Source: Plecoglossus altivelis (taxonomy: Eukaryota > Chordata > Actinopteri > Osmeriformes > Plecoglossidae). Taken from it: 64,000 bases of DNA. The position numbers were made by a program, and so were the translations under genes. Where the stretch lies: NCBI GenBank assembly GCA_036571765.1, contig BROE01000003.1, positions 14,893,716 to 14,957,715 on the forward strand, written 5' to 3'. The notes beneath the pieces were generated by a model. The model was given only the letters and a program-made list of their open reading frames with translations, ran no database searches and was not told where the DNA came from. The stretch's first letter is position 1, and the number at the start of each line of letters is the position of its first letter. Positions 59,022-64,000 of the stretch are shown here, piece after piece.

Positions 59022-62000
59022 TCTATGCACGGTGTCTCGTTAGTGCCTGATAACCAAGGCCTCAGACTGAAACTTAGACATCCACAGAGAGGCTTTATCC
59101 TCAAACCTCATTATATCCAAGGCCAAGAGGTCCACTTACATTTGAACTGTTTTATTCAGGTTGTCTTGGAGAAGTCTACACTGTGCTCTGTTTAAAGAAG
59201 TGAGTTTACATAATTTTCATAATAATTCAGATCTGTCAGAAAAGGATAAGTGGAGGTATTGGTTGTCCCCCTTTCTAACTCTCCTCCAGCTTCAAATTGC
59301 TCACCTCAGATGTGAACCTATACATCCAGGTTAAAACTCTCCAAAACGTTTAAATTAGATTGGATTACTTCAATTTATGTAATCGGTGCCCTATTCCAGC
59401 AGTGGTTTAACTGTATGATTTATTTATGTATCAGTTTAACAAGAACACCGTCAATGATGTCACACATTTTTTTCCAGATATGTATTTCACCAGGAATGTT
59501 TTGTTATTCACACCAGTCATGATTTATCATACTGCCCTTTTGTCCATCTGAGAACTTTAAAGATTATTTAAAACAATTGGACCTATTAACTTTTGGCTTG
59601 GGACTGTCACTATAAACGTCAACCAATAAGCAATAACTCAGGATTTTTCTGGATGGGCTTTGTGAAAGAGGTATGCAGTTTACATGTGGAGATAGTTGCT
59701 CTGAATCCTTCTCGGTCATACTCTGCACCTTGGAGACAGGTCTGGTTCTCTCCCCATTCCCTGAGAACCAGGCTCTTTGGAGTGAGGAGAGATTGTCTAA
59801 CTCTAACCCTAGATGACCTACCTTGGAGTGAGAGCTGTTGTTCTTTCATTCTGCACATGGCACAGTTCAGTAGCAGAGGAGACCATGTTAGAGGAGTTCC
59901 AGAGGGGGGCACACTTTCCCTCCCGTTGAATCATTTTCCTGTCTAACCTGGCACAATCCACAACGTCCGTCCTATCAAGACGGTGTTTCTCCAAACTGTT
60001 CACTCTGACTTGCCTGTTGTCACACAGCATAGTGGTAGTCTGAGTCAGACAAAATACAGTATTTAACGATATAACAGTTATTTACCGCCTCCATCTTATC
60101 AACAGTGTTTTTCATCTTTGATGATGAAAGCGCTAAACGCACTGTCCTGAACTCACCCTGAAAGCTTTAAATTCTGAAGTTAGTCTTGGCTGACGAGAGA
60201 AGCTGTTGGCAGTCAAAGGAGGTGAGAGAATAAAAATGTCTCTGAGTGTGCCATGTCAGAGCGCATCCAAGATCTGCTACACAGAGGTAGCTGGGACTGA
60301 ATCCTGGTGCATGTGTAGAACATCAACCTCAGTTAATCCAATTTGACCAAACATGCACAGGGGTCTGATCTTGGACTACTGGTCAGCCAGTCCAGCAAAA
60401 ACTTGTTTGTTTTGTTTGCTATCTGGATGGCAAACGCCAGAAACCACTTAGCGCTTTCCGTTAGACCCAAAATAGGTTGTGACACATCTCCAAGCCCTAA
60501 ATTGTGGAGTGCTCCTCTGAGATGAGTATAGTACGCTGTGTACAGTACTTGCGTATTCAGAATCCCTTGTACATCTGAAGGGAATCGTGTATGAAGTACT
60601 GTAAAAACTTCATCACAGTGTAGAATACCAATTTTCGTACTGCATAGTATTATTTTGTTTTGTTTGAAACTGAAACTGACAATAATGCGATTATGTTTCC
60701 CGGAGACCACGGTGATTTCATAGTCCAACAGGTTAATATCTCAGGTTACCACGGTGCTTCACTCTTTCAGAAGCAGCAGGAACTCCATTTGTTTTGGTTG
60801 GTTTGTTTGCCAATTTGAATTAGAGGCATTAAACACCATAACTGAGTGAACATAGCACAGTCGTCATCTGTGGCCAATTAAATTGGCTTGATTTTCCATG
60901 CTGGTTCACCTGCTTAGACAACCACTGCTGCCTGGACTGATGCATCGCTCCTCTAAGGCTTTGACTCCAGTCCAGAGAACGAAATGAGGCATTTCAAACA
61001 TACGTCTTACCTTGAAGTTGTATAAATGAAGTGTGTGTTATGGATGTATTTGGGCATCCAAGGGAAATATGTCAGACTGTTCGCAGCGCACAACCAACTC
61101 CCTAGTAATCGTCTTATATACATATAGATTTTAATCCATGATGGATGAAACGTTCTTGACCGCAATTTCTGGTCCAGGAGTTGCATTTAGGGCAGAGACG
61201 TGAGCAGTATTAATCATGCTGAATGTTGTTAGCTCGTGGAATGCTGAGGAAACGTCCTCAAACAGGCTCTGGCTTTGGCAAAGGGAACGCAAATACTGTG
61301 AGGAAATAAATTGCATTTACAAGGAGCGAATACAGCAGGAGACAGTTTGGACCTGATCAGCAGAAACATGTTGTTAGTCCTGTACTGTATCTGAACATGA
61401 CTGAGCCAGGAGGTCAGAACAGCCACTGAGATTCTGCTGGAGCCAAGCAAAATTCTGCATTTCACGGGTCTATTGAACTACCTTGCTCAGCCCTTCTTTG
61501 ATTCTGCATTCCCCATCATCAGAGATACTTCACATTCCTCTGCCATGGATGCACAGTAGTACTGGCCAAAACCCCAGATTATTTTTGGTTACTTTTTATT
61601 ATTTTGCTAACAGTAACTGGACTACTCCTTACTGTATCTTATGTCTGTATCTCTAACTGGTCCATTCACTGATTTTTTTTCTCCCCTTTCCTGAGTTAGA
61701 AATGCTCTTCAACGTGCTCCTCCATGCTTCCATAGAGAACAGTTCAAACGTTCACTTCCTCAGTTGGAAAATAGCTAATAATACTGATACCTTCCTCCTG
61801 GCGAGGTCACAGTTTACAACCTCTTGTATTGTGGCTGCTGGATCCAACCATGGAACTGACATGCATGACTACATGTGACTACTCTCCCAGCCTTTGAGTT
61901 AGACACCACCTTCCTGCACTTATGGGTAAGTGTTGCAGTTGGAGAGACCTGAGGCTTTTATGTTTTTTAGTGGCTGGTGATCTTACCACACCTGTTCCTT

Positions 62001-64000
62001 GACTTTCTGTGATCCCTTTAGACCTAGTGCCCTACGCTTCCTCACAAAAGCTTCCTCTTTCCTGCTACGTCACCTATCAGATGGCCCAGGGTCAACCAAC
62101 ATTCTGAGGAAGACATTCTCTAGCAGTATTGTACTGAAGAGTATTTGTCCTAGACCAACAAAGCCTAATGGTGCCATTTTGTACTAGAATAAATAGCTTT
62201 CCATTTAGCCTCTTTGCCTGCTCCTCACCTTCACAATAGTAACACATTGATCAACTGATGAAAAAATATGACATTTCATCCAAGCGTTCTTCGTACTACA
62301 ACGTGTAGAACCAACAGAGGCCGTTTTGGTGCCGTTCCAGTCCAACATGTGTTTCCAGTCTTGTTTTTTTCCCCCTCATTCTTTTTTTTTCTATATTTTA
62401 TATAATGGAAAATGCTCTTGAAAGAGATAAGAGATATCAAGCAGACTGAGACAGCATGAATCAAGTGTCCTCTTGTTCCAGGTGGAAATCTGGTGGCCAT
62501 CTGCTCCATAAATCCCTCGTACCTGGGTGGAGAGAAGAGGCCAGGAGGGACAACACCCTCCTGCTGGCTCCGTCTGCACAGGGAGCTGCTCTCAATGCTT
62601 GCTGAGATCAATGCTCTCGTACTTCTCATCCTACAGATGCACAGACACGTTGATTAGTGTCGTGGGAGCTTTGTGGAAGAACCATTTTGTTGTTCTGCAG
62701 CCCCAGTATACATTGTGAAGTGTCTGAGTGTGATCTATACAGGTACATCATGCCAAAAAGCTGTTTATGTTATGACATAGCTCAAAAACGCCAAACACCT
62801 CATTAATGTCTGGCTGCTTTTGAACAGAAAGTCCAGGGACTGTTCGTTTAATGTTGCCAAGTAATCCAGTAAAGTGACTGAGAAAAGATCTGTAACATAC
62901 TTCATTTTTGGCTGCCTTCTAGAGACATCACTAGGTTGTCTTTCAGACTACACTTTCAATTTGTGTGTGTATGTCTGTGTGTGCCGGTAAAGGAGACCAT
63001 TCAGTCTGCAAAACCCTTCCAACCCATCCCCAAAAAAACTCTCCTTGGTTTTCAGATCTCCAACATATTGAACCTACCCGTCACACATTTCACATGTAGG
63101 AGTTTAATAAGTGGCCAGATGTGTGCAAATATTTCTTTGTGATTGTGTTTTTATATTATGCTATCCAGAGACAACCCCCCCCCCCCCCCCTTTGTGTGAT
63201 TAATCAGGTAGCCAGTCAAGTGTGAAAATGTAGATTTTTTTCATTTAGTAAACAGTTAAGTCAATTCCCCTGTGCAATATTGCATTTACTCATTAAGCTA
63301 AGCGCTCTCAGACTACTACAATAACAAAGAAGTCCCCTGAGGTACAGAATTGCTGTAGCTAAACCCCAATGGATCCTAGCATGCTCTGAATGGATGAATG
63401 CAATAAGATCTCTGTTTTTGTTATCTTTCCCCTATTTTCCTGAAGTGAGCACTGGGCTGAAACAATGCCAGATTGAACACATCTATCAGCACGAGTATCG
63501 GAGCAGGAATGTGTTTGGCTAACTCTGATCGACCTGTGGAGTGCCCAGCTTTGCTTTGCACGACAGCTCTTTGTGCATCTAAGTATTATGGGGCTGAAGA
63601 TGTATTTGAAACAACTCCAGCCAGTGTGATGAATGAGCAGCAAAACATAAATCAAATGAGATTCAGAGCCCTTGTGTTCTTGTACAGAACTTCTTACCAC
63701 ACCAACGGTTCAACTCCAGGGCTAAAGTGCTGTTTATTTTGTCTGTGCCAACTGTCCTTAAGGACGTTATTAATGATGCGACTGCTTCTTAAAGGGGAGT
63801 TCAACTTCAAAATACTACAAGGTTGTCTTTCTCTCCTTCTCTGTGGAATACACTAACAACTCCCAACTCAGCTCAACTTTACACAAGGCATCGTCAGCGT
63901 CCTTCTGTGCGGGTCACCATCTGCAGCTGGTAAACCTGGGGTTCCGGCAGTTTCTGGTGGCTAGACTCAGTGGCCGTCAGTTTTGAAACAGTATAGCTCA
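59022..64000. other. intergenic DNA, no gene recognised
   Basis: Overlapping open frames at 59593-60030 and 63359-63856 are of chance length and lack a recognisable domain. PARP11, the next gene in human order, is not seen. A C-run lies at 63175-63190. Confidence 0.5.
62597..62632 (-). other. tentative terminal coding exon, 12 codons
   Basis: On the minus strand a plausible acceptor (CTAAT branch-like sequence then CATCTGTAG) is followed by DEKYESIDLSKH and TGA. Acidic/hydroxyl-rich ends like this are common in real proteins, but 12 codons is too little to name a gene and no other exon is recognised up to the window edge. Could equally be chance. Confidence 0.12.

Overview
This window is vertebrate nuclear DNA, almost certainly from a ray-finned (teleost) fish. 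The evidence is large introns with GT-AG borders, abundant (CA)n, (GA)n and minisatellite repeats, and two genes whose proteins match vertebrate-only families at slightly diverged, fish-like sequence. I see no bacterial, viral, CRISPR or phage content. Species cannot be fixed from the sequence alone.

Layout. (1) 1-26376: about 26 kb with no recognisable coding exon. It holds many microsatellites and minisatellites, a few short structured motifs (a near-palindrome at 5561-5600, a fold-back repeat at 24038-24120, an RE1/REST-like core near 13379), and several stretches that look like candidate conserved non-coding DNA. (2) 26377-38119, plus strand: a complete prmt8 gene (brain-type membrane-anchored protein arginine methyltransferase 8), which I could assemble into 10 coding exons giving 405 residues in one frame. 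(3) 38120-39345: the prmt8 3'UTR and a tight tail-to-tail junction. (4) 40539-50783, minus strand: a complete cracr2a gene (EFCAB4B), assembled into 17 coding exons giving 735 residues. This is the long form with EF-hands, coiled coil, acidic/proline-containing linker and a C-terminal Rab GTPase domain. (5) 50784-53570: probable 5'UTR, first intron and promoter of cracr2a. (6) 53571-64000: intergenic, with one exon-like plus-strand segment at 53635-53727, one very tentative minus-strand terminal exon near 62600, and simple repeats.

The order prmt8(+) / cracr2a(-) with convergent 3' ends is the same as on human chromosome 12p13, which supports both identifications. The next gene there (PARP11) is not recognisable here. 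The two genes are not a functional operon. PRMT8 makes asymmetric dimethylarginine at the plasma membrane of neurons, while CRACR2A couples calcium (STIM/Orai store-operated entry) to Rab-type vesicle traffic.

I did not find a convincing new biological system. The points most worth checking are the near-overlapping convergent 3' ends, a very good CTCF core just after the prmt8 stop codon, the RE1-like site upstream, the upstream ORFs and tetranucleotide repeat in the probable cracr2a leader, the exon-like segment divergent to the cracr2a promoter, and the fold-back repeats.
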